Source: a virus. From it: a stretch of 24,998 nucleotides of DNA. This document shows positions 8,678 to 16,038 of this stretch, piece after piece. Under the pieces are notes generated by a model. The model was given only the letters and a program-made list of their open reading frames with translations. It was not told the origin of the DNA and did no database searches. Positions within the stretch are counted from its first letter, which is position 1, and each line of letters starts with the position of its first letter. The DNA lies in IMG/VR virus record IMGVR_UViG_3300028025_000469, positions 1 to 24,998 of that record; one strand, written 5' to 3'. Made by a program: the position numbers and the translations under genes.

Positions 8678-9294
8678 TATTGTTTACTCCTTGAAAGCAT
8701 AGTTGCGGCAATACTCAGCATGGTTCGTGCTGATTCTAAGTTTTCGGGTTCGGTTTCCCATCCCACGGTTATCTGCCCCACAAACCGCCCCGGCTCTGGT
8801 GGAACACTGATTCTGCAAGTATATGTAACACCCTTGTTGATGTACCAAATACCCATTTCAGACTGCGCCGTGCGGTACTCCCCGCAAGGTATTTCGTTTG
8901 CCATCAGCTTCACAACGTCAGCGTTATTGGCTGCGTTCTGTGTAAACAGTCCTACATCTAGTCCGTCGTTGGTTTTGTCTCTGCCGTCCTTTGCATAGGC
9001 TCGGTATAGGACACGAGTACCAAACATCGGGTTGACCTTGAACACTGCAACGATAGTGGCGTTGGTGGTTTTGAATAGGTGGGCGGAGGCATCCTCAACA
9101 CGGTCTTCTGCAATGCTGGGTATCTTCTTGGATTCTTTGTAAGCCCCAATGAGTAGGTCTTGGTTTGTGTAAACAAAGTAGCCAGCAAAGGCAACCAAAC
9201 CCATGATAAGGATGGCAGCTAGTTTAAACGGCGAATCCACATACCCAAGAACTTTATCCAAGGTAGTATTTGCGTTTAAACCTTCATCAGCCAT
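8677..9294 (-). CDS. Single-pass membrane protein of the lysis block, function unknown
   Basis: The product is 205 residues from ATG at 9294, which overlaps the previous stop as TGATG; a GTG three bases earlier is possible. One hydrophobic segment (about residues 25-45, LAAILIMGLVAFAGYFVYTN) follows a short N-terminal region. The remaining 160 residues form a soluble alpha/beta domain with two Cys residues (in IPCGEY and YTCRIS) that could form a disulfide if periplasmic. The N-in, C-out layout resembles an inner-membrane spanin or a membrane-anchored sensor, but the C-terminal domain is not coiled-coil as expected for a spanin. The middle strands (TIVAVFKVNPMFGTRVLYRAYAKD) recall a PAS/GAF-like sensory fold; this is weak. 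The holin neighbour suggests a lysis or superinfection role. Confidence 0.7.
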   Translation of the reverse strand: MADEGLNANTTLDKVLGYVDSPFKLAAILIMGLVAFAGYFVYTNQDLLIGAYKESKKIPSIAEDRVEDASAHLFKTTNATIVAVFKVNPMFGTRVLYRAYAKDGRDKTNDGLDVGLFTQNAANNADVVKLMANEIPCGEYRTAQSEMGIWYINKGVTYTCRISVPPEPGRFVGQITVGWETEPENLESARTMLSIAATMLSRSKQ

Positions 9295-9764
9295 CACTTA
9301 CCTTTCAAAGCAATAATTCCAATACCCACCAGCGCAAATATTGCTGCTGCTATTAAGATACAAAGCGCCATCGTGATGGCTTCGTCAATTTCCGCCTTCC
9401 TGTTCTTAGCCGCTTTAGCATCCAGTATCTCCTGCACTTTCCTGCGCTGCACTATGCTGTTGCGCTCCAATACAATCTGCGTCCACAAGGCACTTTGACC
9501 TTGGTTGATAAAGTGCCACTTCAGTTCTTCCTCAGCTTTGTTTAATTCATGCAGTTGCATGACCGTGGACATTGCTTGGCTGGTGTCTGAACTGTATTTC
9601 TTCTTCGGGTCTTTTACCGCTTCCTTAGCTACCTTATCCTTTGCGTCAAAAAACTTCATCACGTCATTCGTGATGCCTTGGACATCCTTGCCCATTTTGA
9701 TTGCGGCTTGGATGCCTTTTATAGCACCCTGTGCTATGGCAAATGCGCTAATTGGGTCGATCAT
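9294..9764 (-). CDS. Tail-anchored membrane protein of the lysis block, function unknown
   Basis: This 156-residue protein has an N-terminal Ala/Gly-rich amphipathic region (MIDPISAFAIAQGAIKGIQ) and a charged, probably coiled-coil middle (about 40-125, with DTSQAMSTVMQLHELNKAEEE and VLERNSIVQRRKVQEI). It ends with one strong membrane segment (about 129-152) and a GK tail. I recall similar proteins in phages of aquatic bacteria next to holin or endolysin genes; none has a proven function to my knowledge. A long helical domain with a C-terminal anchor could be a holin regulator or a reversed spanin-like protein. ATG at 9764 has GGAGG a few bases upstream (GTTCTGGAGGTCAAAA), an unusually strong ribosome binding site for this window. 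Confidence 0.72.
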   Translation of the reverse strand: MIDPISAFAIAQGAIKGIQAAIKMGKDVQGITNDVMKFFDAKDKVAKEAVKDPKKKYSSDTSQAMSTVMQLHELNKAEEELKWHFINQGQSALWTQIVLERNSIVQRRKVQEILDAKAAKNRKAEIDEAITMALCILIAAAIFALVGIGIIALKGK

Positions 9765-9921
9765 TTTTGACCTCCAGAACCCAGCGGCACACCCTCCCGT
9801 CTTTGTCTAAAAACTCATTGGCTCCATACTTCTCCTGCGGCAAGACGACGCGGCACACCAACACAATTCTTGTCTCGGTGTTGGGCCATTGAATTTGAGC
9901 AGAGGCAATTGCATCAATCAC
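9748..9921 (-). CDS. Small GTG-start protein, unknown
   Basis: An open frame of 57 residues starts at GTG (9921) just after a TAA in the same frame and ends at TAG (9748), inside the next gene's first codons. It reads as a normal soluble protein (RVVLPQEKYGANEFLDKDG, then WVLEVKND), not like an antisense or shadow product. It fills the only space of this size between two genes in the window. No clear Shine-Dalgarno is seen upstream of the GTG, where the sequence is T-rich. There is no ATG in frame. The strong GGAGG of the following gene lies inside its last codons. Moderate support from protein-like composition and the otherwise gapless layout. Confidence 0.5.
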   Translation of the reverse strand: MIDAIASAQIQWPNTETRIVLVCRVVLPQEKYGANEFLDKDGRVCRWVLEVKNDRPN

Positions 9922-9941
9922 AAAAAATTAAACATTACTAT

Positions 9942-11402
9942 TTAACGCAGTTCGTACCATGCATTTAATGAAGGAGACCCTACTGTAATAGCAAACGCTA
10001 CCAAGTAAGTGGCCCCAACGGGAACAATAATAGTACCTGCAAAAGGATAACTACCACCCGGTGTGTACCAATTTCCAAAATACACTGATACACCACCATT
10101 CATAGTGCAGTACATAGCCCCGCCACTGGCTCCGTTTGTATACCCAAGAACAGAAAGCTCGATAGGTTTTCCTGTACTATTTGTGTATGTTGTGCCGAGA
10201 GCACGTGAGGCAGATACGTCTGTCCAAGTTTGCCCTACTCCAATTCCTTGGTTAGCCGCAGACTGCCACACTTGAACTGTACCGGTTATGGTTGTGGATG
10301 ATACTGTTTGTGACGCACTTACCGTGTATGTGCCTGTACCGCCTGTGCCTGTACCAAGCGCGGTAATAGTTGTCCCTACGGTAACTCCTGTGCCAGAGAT
10401 GGTCTGACCAATGGAGAGGGTTCCAGAGGTAACCGCAGATACAGTCATTGTTGTGCTACTAATGGCTGCAGTAACCACCGCTACGGACGCAGTAGAAGTA
10501 AGTAAGTTTCCGTCAGTTCCGGGAGCTACTAGGGTTACATTTTCTGTGTCTTTGCCGATAACAACGCTGTTACGGGTAAGTGTTGCTAGCCCTGTCCCGC
10601 CATTAGTCACGGGTAAGGTTGTTGTGGACTGCCATACCTGTGCCGTTCCAGTTATTGTGGTGCTAGACACTGTCTGCGATGCACTTACCGTATATGTTCC
10701 TGTGCCTCCCGTACCTGTTCCAAGGGCAGTGATTGTTGTACCCCCAGTAACTCCTGTACCAGTAAGCACCTGCCCAATAGCAATAGTCCCAGAGGTTACC
10801 GCAGCCACGGTCATTGTTGTAGTGCTGATAGATGCGTTAAATACTGCCACATCAGAAGCAGAAGCAAGAAAGTTTCCAACAGTTCCGGGGGCTACAAAAG
10901 CTACGTTGTCCGTGCCTTTACCGACGACTAGGCTGTTACGGGTAAGAGTTGCTAGCCCTGTGCCACCGCTGGTTACGGGAACAGTGCCAGTCGCAGATGT
11001 AAGTGAAATAGCCTCAAAATCAGAGCCGTTCCAAGCAGCTACGCACTTGTACCCTGCTGGGACAGTGATTCCTGTAGTTGGCCCAACACCTACGAGTTTG
11101 ATGCTCTGTGTGCTGGATGTCTTGTTAATGACAACGTAGGTCTTTGACTGTGCTGGAGCCGTGATTGTCCGGGTAACTGTACCCCCCGCAGTCCATAAAA
11201 TGATTGCCTGCCGCGATTGGTTTGCTACCTGAACGGTGGTGGAAAGCGTTACATCCGCATCAGCACTAAGGGTAGTGGTTCCTGAAACTGCATCGTCAAG
11301 CAAGGATGTAATTGCGTTATTGACGGTATCGCCCCATACGCCAGACAATTCGCCTGTAACGGGGAGGGCTAAACCCAAAAGGGGTGTTGATGCAGTAGTC
11401 AT
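9942..11402 (-). CDS. Tail fibre protein with duplicated 122-residue unit
   Basis: The protein has 486 residues. The N-terminus ([21 protein letters not shown], then [10 protein letters not shown]) is a recurrent phage fibre anchor in my recollection. Residues 141-262 and 263-384 are two copies of one unit, each beginning with the fibre-type sequence [17 protein letters not shown] and ending VWQS. Each unit contains the Gly/Thr beta module also found in the gp10-like protein. The last 100 residues (from [18 protein letters not shown]) form a C-terminal head with aromatic residues and Gly turns, a likely receptor-contacting domain. Binding specificity cannot be read from sequence. ATG at 11402 follows a good AAAGGA, where the previous stop codon touches the binding site. 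Confidence 0.8.
   Translation of the reverse strand: MTTASTPLLGLALPVTGELSGVWGDTVNNAITSLLDDAVSGTTTLSADADVTLSTTVQVANQSRQAIILWTAGGTVTRTITAPAQSKTYVVINKTSSTQSIKLVGVGPTTGITVPAGYKCVAAWNGSDFEAISLTSATGTVPVTSGGTGLATLTRNSLVVGKGTDNVAFVAPGTVGNFLASASDVAVFNASISTTTMTVAAVTSGTIAIGQVLTGTGVTGGTTITALGTGTGGTGTYTVSASQTVSSTTITGTAQVWQSTTTLPVTNGGTGLATLTRNSVVIGKDTENVTLVAPGTDGNLLTSTASVAVVTAAISSTTMTVSAVTSGTLSIGQTISGTGVTVGTTITALGTGTGGTGTYTVSASQTVSSTTITGTVQVWQSAANQGIGVGQTWTDVSASRALGTTYTNSTGKPIELSVLGYTNGASGGAMYCTMNGGVSVYFGNWYTPGGSYPFAGTIIVPVGATYLVAFAITVGSPSLNAWYELR
10251..10982 (-). repeat. Two tandem 366-base units in a tail fibre gene
   Basis: Unit one covers 10617-10982 and unit two 10251-10616; each encodes 122 residues in perfect register. 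Fixed points include [11 protein letters not shown] at both starts, [20 protein letters not shown], and VWQS, all spaced exactly 122 residues apart. The nucleotide copies differ at many synonymous sites, so the duplication is not recent. Units like this give fibres adjustable length and can expand or contract by recombination. Confidence 0.88.
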
Positions 11403-11411
11403 AAGGTTCCT

Positions 11412-12380
11412 TTACTGTAAGTTGTCTATTGGTGTCCAGCCTGCGGCATCTGTTGTATCCACTGCTGTCCAGCCTGCTGTTTCGGGGTTGTTGATTACCG
11501 CCCAGTTCACAGTTTGAGCAGTGCTTAACGTGGCCCAATTTGCTGCTTCAGGGTTGTTGATAAGCGCCCAGTTTGCCGTCTGGTCGTCGATAATTTTAAT
11601 CCAGCCCGCTACCTCTGTATTGTCCAACAAATTGATGTTTTCAGCAATAACGGCTTGGAACGCGGCTTGGACGGCTGGTACGTCTGTAATACTGATATTT
11701 TCAATGACCGTGAAGTAAACCTCAAGGATGGCGGTCTGGGTTGCATCTACCCCAAAATTCTCCGTAACGTCCAAGAAGAACACAGAAATTATGGTGATGG
11801 CTTCAGTAACCGTGATGTCTTCGGTGATGCTGGCTACAAACTGGGCAGCAATGGTTTCGGCTTCCTCTAGCGTAACAGCCTCAGAAATAGCTACGGCAAA
11901 CTGCGCCGTCATAGCCCGTATGTCGTCTACGGCGATTGGTTCTGTAATGCTCTGTAGGAACGCAGACTGCTGGGTGTTGCTATCTTCCACGGTAAACGGT
12001 TCTGCACGGTCATTTAGCATTGCTGTGTAAACGGCTTGGCTGTCTTCGAGGATGATGTCTTCTGTCTGTGCTACGGAAAACTGGGCGGATATTAACGGGG
12101 TATCCGTTAAAACAATGTCTTCCGCTATAGATTGCAGGAAGGTAGATGCCTGTGCGCTGAAGTCGTCCAGCGTGATTGTCTCTGTAACGCTGCCAAAGTA
12201 GTTAGCCCCTGCGTCGTTGATAACGTCTGCTATGCCGATTGGCTCTGTGATGGATTGCAGAAACGCAGATGCTTGGGCGCTAAAGTCGGTTAAGGCAATG
12301 TCTTCAGAGATGGATAGAACGAATGCCGTCCCGCCAAGCGAGGCAAAGGATGATTGGGCAAACGCTGCTATTCCGAACAT
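11412..12380 (-). CDS. All-repeat virion protein (12 x 20 residues, then 6 x 11 residues)
   Basis: The 322-residue protein starts MFGIAAFAQSSFASLGG, an N-terminus I recall from phage structural proteins. From residue 20 it consists of about twelve 20-residue repeats with a leading aromatic or hydrophobic residue and an invariant Glu at 26, 46, 67, 87, 107, 127, 147, 167, 187, 207, 227 and 247; an Asp or Glu follows five to six residues later. From residue 260 it changes to an 11-residue repeat with Trp at 260, 271, 282, 293, 304 and 315 and recurring NNPE. No catalytic motif is seen. The acidic ladder could bind divalent cations. It sits among fibre genes, so a fibre shaft or adaptor is likely. 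Overlaps the previous gene as TAATG. Confidence 0.78.
   Translation of the reverse strand: MFGIAAFAQSSFASLGGTAFVLSISEDIALTDFSAQASAFLQSITEPIGIADVINDAGANYFGSVTETITLDDFSAQASTFLQSIAEDIVLTDTPLISAQFSVAQTEDIILEDSQAVYTAMLNDRAEPFTVEDSNTQQSAFLQSITEPIAVDDIRAMTAQFAVAISEAVTLEEAETIAAQFVASITEDITVTEAITIISVFFLDVTENFGVDATQTAILEVYFTVIENISITDVPAVQAAFQAVIAENINLLDNTEVAGWIKIIDDQTANWALINNPEAANWATLSTAQTVNWAVINNPETAGWTAVDTTDAAGWTPIDNLQ
11415..12323 (-). repeat. Tandem peptide repeats: 60-base period then 33-base period
   Basis: Bases 11604-12323 encode the 20-residue repeats (60-base period, one or two units longer by a residue). Bases 11415-11603 encode the 11-residue Trp repeats (33-base period). The spacing of the key Glu and Trp residues is nearly exact, while other positions vary, which indicates old repeats kept by selection. 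Confidence 0.88.
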
Positions 12381-12955
12381 TATTCGTACAAGATGTTGAT
12401 AGAGCCAGCATCGAAGGTGTCAGTGCCGTTGACTGTGGTGAGGCGAACCCTATCCAACACCCCTGCAAGGTCAATAGTCCCTATTGCGTTAAAAATACTA
12501 TCAGAAGCAGGGCGAGAAAATAAACCTGTAATTGACCACTTGTTGCTACCCAACAGAGTTAGCGTAAAAGCCCCGCCCAATATGGCGGCTGCGTTATCTA
12601 TATTGATGCCAATACCAGATGTGTAAGCTGCAATTGTTACCGCTGCCCCGTTTGTAAAGCGAGCACCAGACCCTAGATACCCGGTACTAGTAATACTTCC
12701 ACTTCCCAGTTGTAATATCCAATTCGACGACCCACTAGTACTTACCCCATTTAGTATTACAGTAACCCGTTTCACCCATGATGGAATTCCAGTGAAGTTA
12801 ATAGCTGTACCGCTAGTAGACGCAACAGCAGTGCCAGACGTAATCACGCTTGCGCCCATTACTGGAGTCCCGTTAATTGTTGGGCTGGAAAGGGTTGGGC
12901 TGGTTATTGTTTGCCCAGAGGCTATCAGTCCCCCTGCTACTTGTGTTAAAGCCAT
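12380..12955 (-). CDS. Tail fibre tip-like protein, paralogue A
   Basis: This 191-residue beta-rich protein has a short N-terminal helix/strand part ([20 protein letters not shown]), then SGTAVASTSGTAINFTGIP and SWVKRVTVILNGVST. It ends with DRVRLTTVNGTDTFDAGSIN and ILYE. It is a clear paralogue of the protein at 15108-15653: both share the SGTAVASTSGT entry and the NGTDTFDAG C-terminus, but differ in the middle. I recognise the family as frequent in uncultured tailed phages beside fibre genes. Conserved ends with a variable middle suggest a receptor-binding head with exchangeable loops. Its start ATG at 12955 shares a base with the stop of the 49-residue gene upstream. Confidence 0.75.
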   Translation of the reverse strand: MALTQVAGGLIASGQTITSPTLSSPTINGTPVMGASVITSGTAVASTSGTAINFTGIPSWVKRVTVILNGVSTSGSSNWILQLGSGSITSTGYLGSGARFTNGAAVTIAAYTSGIGINIDNAAAILGGAFTLTLLGSNKWSITGLFSRPASDSIFNAIGTIDLAGVLDRVRLTTVNGTDTFDAGSINILYE

Positions 12956-13104
12956 TATTGGTTCTCCTCTGCTGGCTCTGGCGTGTTGCCTTCAGCAAGC
13001 CATGCTAGGTAGGCTTGGTAGTCGGTGTTGTCGGAGTCAAAAGGGATGCAAGCACTGTCTGATAAACGGATTACTTGGTTTGGTTGTTTTGCAAGTTTGT
13101 ACAT
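12955..13104 (-). CDS. Small 49-residue fibre-cluster protein
   Basis: ATG at 13104 opens a 49-codon frame starting [16 protein letters not shown] and ending TPEPAEENQ, with TAA sharing a base with the next ATG. The middle ([21 protein letters not shown]) matches a small acidic protein or domain I recall being encoded beside tail fibre genes in many phages, where it may cap or chaperone a fibre. No membrane segment or catalytic motif is seen. The start is adjacent to the stop of the upstream fibre gene. Position, size and protein-like sequence make it a credible gene; function is unknown. Confidence 0.82.
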   Translation of the reverse strand: MYKLAKQPNQVIRLSDSACIPFDSDNTDYQAYLAWLAEGNTPEPAEENQ

Positions 13105-14058
13105 TTATAGCTCCGCAGTAGCAGTTAACGCCGTAAGGTATGCAGCAGTAGTTTGATACGGAAGGAAGGCTTCTGAATTATTAAAACCAGTATTAAAGCC
13201 AGAACCACCCCCACCAAGTGTAGGTGTTGCCCTCATGGAAACTTTATGAAAAGTTCCTACCCACGCATTTGCACCAGCGGGAACATACCAACTTGGTATT
13301 TGGTAGTAGTACCGCTGGCACAAAGCCAACTCCGTACCATACAGACGGTACTCAAATGGGGATGCTGTTGTACCTGCTTCTAGCTGTACGCCTGTGATGT
13401 AGAAGGTTGCACCTGATGTGCCGACTACGCTGGTTGCGCCTGTGGCTGAAATGTAGTTTGCACCAGCCCATGCACTAGCAGTACCGCTATATGTAGACCC
13501 TACACCTAAACCAAAACTAATACGGATTCCAATACCTGTAGTTGTCAGCCATGTGCCAGAAGTATCGCCAGCAATAGTGACTGATTTTTGTTCCCATGTA
13601 TTCGCTGATGAAATTGTGTAGCTAAAAGGGTAGCTTCTGTCAGCTGCTGAATTTCTCAAAGCGCCGCCAAATGTTCCCGTCAATGAGCTACGAACCCAGA
13701 AAGACAAAGTTACAGTCGCGGCGTTTGCAGTACCCCAACCAAAATCAGCAATGTTTGTACCTTCAACCAGCTGCGACAGCATGAAGTAATCGCCAACTAG
13801 CACAGAGTATGCAGAAGAAGATGTGACCAATGCAGAGTTGACAAAGCCAGTTGCGGCAGTTGATGACTGTTGTACGGTGCATTTAGATGCTTGAGTGCCT
13901 CTAATTTCGTAACGGTCAAGTGTATAAACGCCGCCAACAGTATTAGTAACACTCGCCCCCGCATTCCTCTGATCTATCACCATTGCGCCGTTGATGATGC
14001 GGTTACGCATCGTTGTGTTATTTGAGCCACCTTGGGCGATGTTTACTGCGAATGTCAT
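13105..14058 (-). CDS. Receptor-binding-type tail protein with jelly-roll-like domain
   Basis: The protein has 317 residues. The N-terminal MRNRIINGAMVIDQRNAGAS (17-36) is a very frequent entry sequence in phage adhesins in my experience. The middle has strands such as TVTLSFWVRSSLTGTFG and YITGVQLEAGTTASPFEYR; the latter, including the VQLE and PFE pattern, closes a carbohydrate-binding-like beta-sandwich in this group. The last 70 residues are aromatic-rich. No enzyme motif is visible, so binding rather than depolymerisation is likely. It overlaps the fibre gene at 14055-15104 by ATGA and is followed directly by the 49-residue protein. Sugar target unknown. Confidence 0.78.
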   Translation of the reverse strand: MTFAVNIAQGGSNNTTMRNRIINGAMVIDQRNAGASVTNTVGGVYTLDRYEIRGTQASKCTVQQSSTAATGFVNSALVTSSSAYSVLVGDYFMLSQLVEGTNIADFGWGTANAATVTLSFWVRSSLTGTFGGALRNSAADRSYPFSYTISSANTWEQKSVTIAGDTSGTWLTTTGIGIRISFGLGVGSTYSGTASAWAGANYISATGATSVVGTSGATFYITGVQLEAGTTASPFEYRLYGTELALCQRYYYQIPSWYVPAGANAWVGTFHKVSMRATPTLGGGGSGFNTGFNNSEAFLPYQTTAAYLTALTATAEL

Positions 14059-15104
14059 GCTGCAATCTCCGTAATGGTGATCGACGAGTAGTAAACGCCG
14101 CCAAATAATCTACCGGTTGTAGCGCCATTAAACGTATATGGGTTTGCCCCAGACGGTTTGCCAGCCCTAATTCGGAATGTGGTTGAGGATGTTGTTCCAG
14201 AAGTCATGTAGTACTGCAGAATAATGGGCGTTCCAGCAGCAGAATCGTAGTAACCCTGTATAACCGCCGCCAAAGCGTTGGCTGTTGAGTCTTGAAATAA
14301 CGCAACGATAATATCAGAGCCTGAACTTCCGGGCGACATATTACAAAGTACTTCAACTACCAGCTTGCTTGTTGCGCTAATTGGTGTAACCGCCAGAGTC
14401 ATAAACTCTGTGCCTTCTGTGATTTGTGGTATTGTGTCGTCTTTAGGAATAGTTGCAGTCCCTGTTGCCACTGCGCCAGTTTGGTAGTTAACAGCCTGCA
14501 ATATAGAACCAGTAGGTAATGTAGCTTTTGGGATAGTTTGAGTACCCGTCAACTTAGACGCTGACATTCCAACAATATAAGTATCCGACACACTACCCGC
14601 CGTAGCAGGGATGGCGTTCAGCACCGAACTTACCAAGAAGCTCTCTGTGACCACTGCATCGCCTACTGTGCAGGCGTTGTTCAATACTACTGTTGTGCCT
14701 GTGGTGGCTACAAAGTCAGTGCCATTATTTACTAGCCGTACCCCGTTCCTGTAAACGTCGATGTAGCCAACGGTGTAGGAAGGAACACTGAATGATGTCT
14801 GGCCCGCTGTTGCGGTGAAGTTCGTTACGGTTCTGTAGGCTGTAGTCGTCACGCCGCTGGCGGGGATGCCAAGATAACGGACGCTGATGTTGCTTGTACC
14901 GCTTGGTGGAGCGGCTGAGAAGGTCAGGGTAGTGCCTGATACGGAGTATGTACTTGGGTCTTGGAGTACACCCGTTACAGCAACAATGATTGAAGACGTG
15001 TTGGCAGGGGCCACCGTCATGGTGTAGCCTACAGTTGTTCCATCCCCGCTGAACGTATCCGTCAGGAAAGCAATTGAAGTTGGGGTGTTGCCGATGTATG
15101 ACAT
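14055..15104 (-). CDS. Tail fibre protein with IGNT-type N-terminal anchor
   Basis: This 349-residue protein has the N-terminal domain MSYIGNTPTS, FSGDGTT, then VAVTGVLQDPSTYSVSG and TLTFSAAPPSGTSNISVRYLG (to about residue 85). This corresponds, block by block, to residues 1-85 of the Gly-rich protein at 17352-18659, so the two fibres probably attach to the same kind of site. A second similar beta-sandwich (VPSYTVGYIDVYRNGVRL) follows, then a fibre-like part and a C-terminal domain of about 120 residues (EFMTLAVTPISATSKLVVE) likely to be the tip. I see no lyase or hydrolase motif. Overlaps its neighbour by ATGA. Confidence 0.82.
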   Translation of the reverse strand: MSYIGNTPTSIAFLTDTFSGDGTTVGYTMTVAPANTSSIIVAVTGVLQDPSTYSVSGTTLTFSAAPPSGTSNISVRYLGIPASGVTTTAYRTVTNFTATAGQTSFSVPSYTVGYIDVYRNGVRLVNNGTDFVATTGTTVVLNNACTVGDAVVTESFLVSSVLNAIPATAGSVSDTYIVGMSASKLTGTQTIPKATLPTGSILQAVNYQTGAVATGTATIPKDDTIPQITEGTEFMTLAVTPISATSKLVVEVLCNMSPGSSGSDIIVALFQDSTANALAAVIQGYYDSAAGTPIILQYYMTSGTTSSTTFRIRAGKPSGANPYTFNGATTGRLFGGVYYSSITITEIAA

Positions 15105-15107
15105 AGG

Positions 15108-15653
15108 TTACTCGTAAAGAATATTGACTGTGCCAGCATCGAAGGTGTCTGTGCCGTTTACAGTGGTAAAACGTACACGATCAAGAGTGCTTGCGGTTGT
15201 TTTATTACCGGTTATCCAGCCGGGATTACTTGCCGTAGATAGCGCATATTGAGCCGTGCATACCCATAAATTTGACCCAATAAGCGTTAAAACATACCAT
15301 CCACTTGTTATGTCTGCGGCAGCAGTTTGGTATCTATCAAAACCAGCAGTAGATGTACCGTTTGCAACACCCATAACTGTCGAAGTGCTTGTGTAGCCAG
15401 TTGTTTCTACCGAACCACCGCCAATTTGAAGTCGCACAGGGCTTGTGCCATTTGTACTAACACCAGCAAACATCACAGTGACCCGTTTAACCCAAGACGG
15501 GATGCTGGTAAAGTCAATGCTAGTGCCTGATGTTGAGGCGACAGCAGTTCCAGATGTAAGAACTCCCACGCCCGTAGGCGTACCAGCAATTACAGGGCTG
15601 GTTAAAGTTATTGGTGCGTTTAAACCTGCCTGACTTATTGTGCTGATAGCCAT
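15108..15653 (-). CDS. Tail fibre tip-like protein, paralogue B
   Basis: This 181-residue protein is paralogous to the one at 12380-12955. The shared start is SGTAVASTSGTSIDFTSIP and SWVKRVTVMFAGVST; the shared end is NGTDTFDAGTVNILYE. The middle (about 75-155) differs almost completely and contains aromatic residues (GFDRYQ, SGWYVLTL, LWVCTAQYA). Similarity is visible also in DNA, over the 3' ends near 15113-15185 and 12385-12455. The gene follows a clear AAGGA and the only small gap (25 bases) in this part, which holds nothing I can name. Likely receptor-binding or fibre-cap protein. Confidence 0.75.
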   Translation of the reverse strand: MAISTISQAGLNAPITLTSPVIAGTPTGVGVLTSGTAVASTSGTSIDFTSIPSWVKRVTVMFAGVSTNGTSPVRLQIGGGSVETTGYTSTSTVMGVANGTSTAGFDRYQTAAADITSGWYVLTLIGSNLWVCTAQYALSTASNPGWITGNKTTASTLDRVRFTTVNGTDTFDAGTVNILYE

Positions 15654-15678
15654 AGGTGTTCCTTATGTTGCACTTATT

Positions 15679-16038
15679 TTAGGTGTTGACCGTAGGTTTG
15701 GCAAAGGATAACGGGTCTACGCCTTTGGGAATGGTGTCTGGGTCAATGATGTCCTCAACTTTATCCCCAAAACGCAGTGCATGTATGCAGTAAACAACCG
15801 TGCCGTCTATCAACGCTGTAAATTCGTGGACTTTGTCCTTCTTAATGTAGATCATGCAGGGGGCTGAGAACGCTGATTCCTGCCCGTCAACTATGCACTT
15901 GACACCGCCGTATGCCAAAAGTGACAGGTGGTCAAATGGGTGGGTATGCCCAACCTCAATGTCCCCGGCATGTTCAAAGTACATCTGCCGTGAGTACAGG
16001 TTTGCTACGCAGCCAAGAGATATTTTTGGGGGGTTCAT
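15679..16038 (-). CDS. Small cupin-fold protein
   Basis: This 119-residue, single-domain cupin has the first motif G-H-T-H-P-F-D-H (30-37; metal ligands probably H31, H33 and D36 or H37) and a G-containing strand after it (AYGGVKCIVDG). The second motif includes VHEF (70-73), with H71 as likely last ligand. Cupins of this size bind a metal and may be enzymes, sugar isomerase-like proteins or sensors; nothing here identifies a substrate. It overlaps by ATGA with an oxygenase-like gene that itself overlaps an aspartyl hydroxylase-like gene, making a three-gene set of double-stranded beta-helix proteins within the fibre region. Confidence 0.8.
   Translation of the reverse strand: MNPPKISLGCVANLYSRQMYFEHAGDIEVGHTHPFDHLSLLAYGGVKCIVDGQESAFSAPCMIYIKKDKVHEFTALIDGTVVYCIHALRFGDKVEDIIDPDTIPKGVDPLSFAKPTVNT

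Noticed and set aside
7842-9764. Signal-arrest-release endolysin or spanin pair
   Set aside because: The M15 protein has no N-terminal membrane segment, and no lipobox-bearing frame was recognised here.
10411-11139. 242-codon open frame on the plus strand
   Set aside because: It lies antisense to the fibre gene with duplicated Thr/Val-rich units; the long frame follows from the base composition of the repeats (Pro/Val-rich product), and no plus-strand gene or ribosome site supports it.
11415-12323. CRISPR-like array suggested by regular spacing
   Set aside because: Periodicity is codon-based within an open frame (60 and 33 bases) and the units are degenerate, with no identical repeats separated by unique spacers.
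15654-15678. Gap considered for a terminator or promoter before the cupin/paralogue junction
   Set aside because: Only 25 bases; no hairpin followed by T-run and no promoter boxes seen. It holds the ribosome site AAGGA of the downstream gene.
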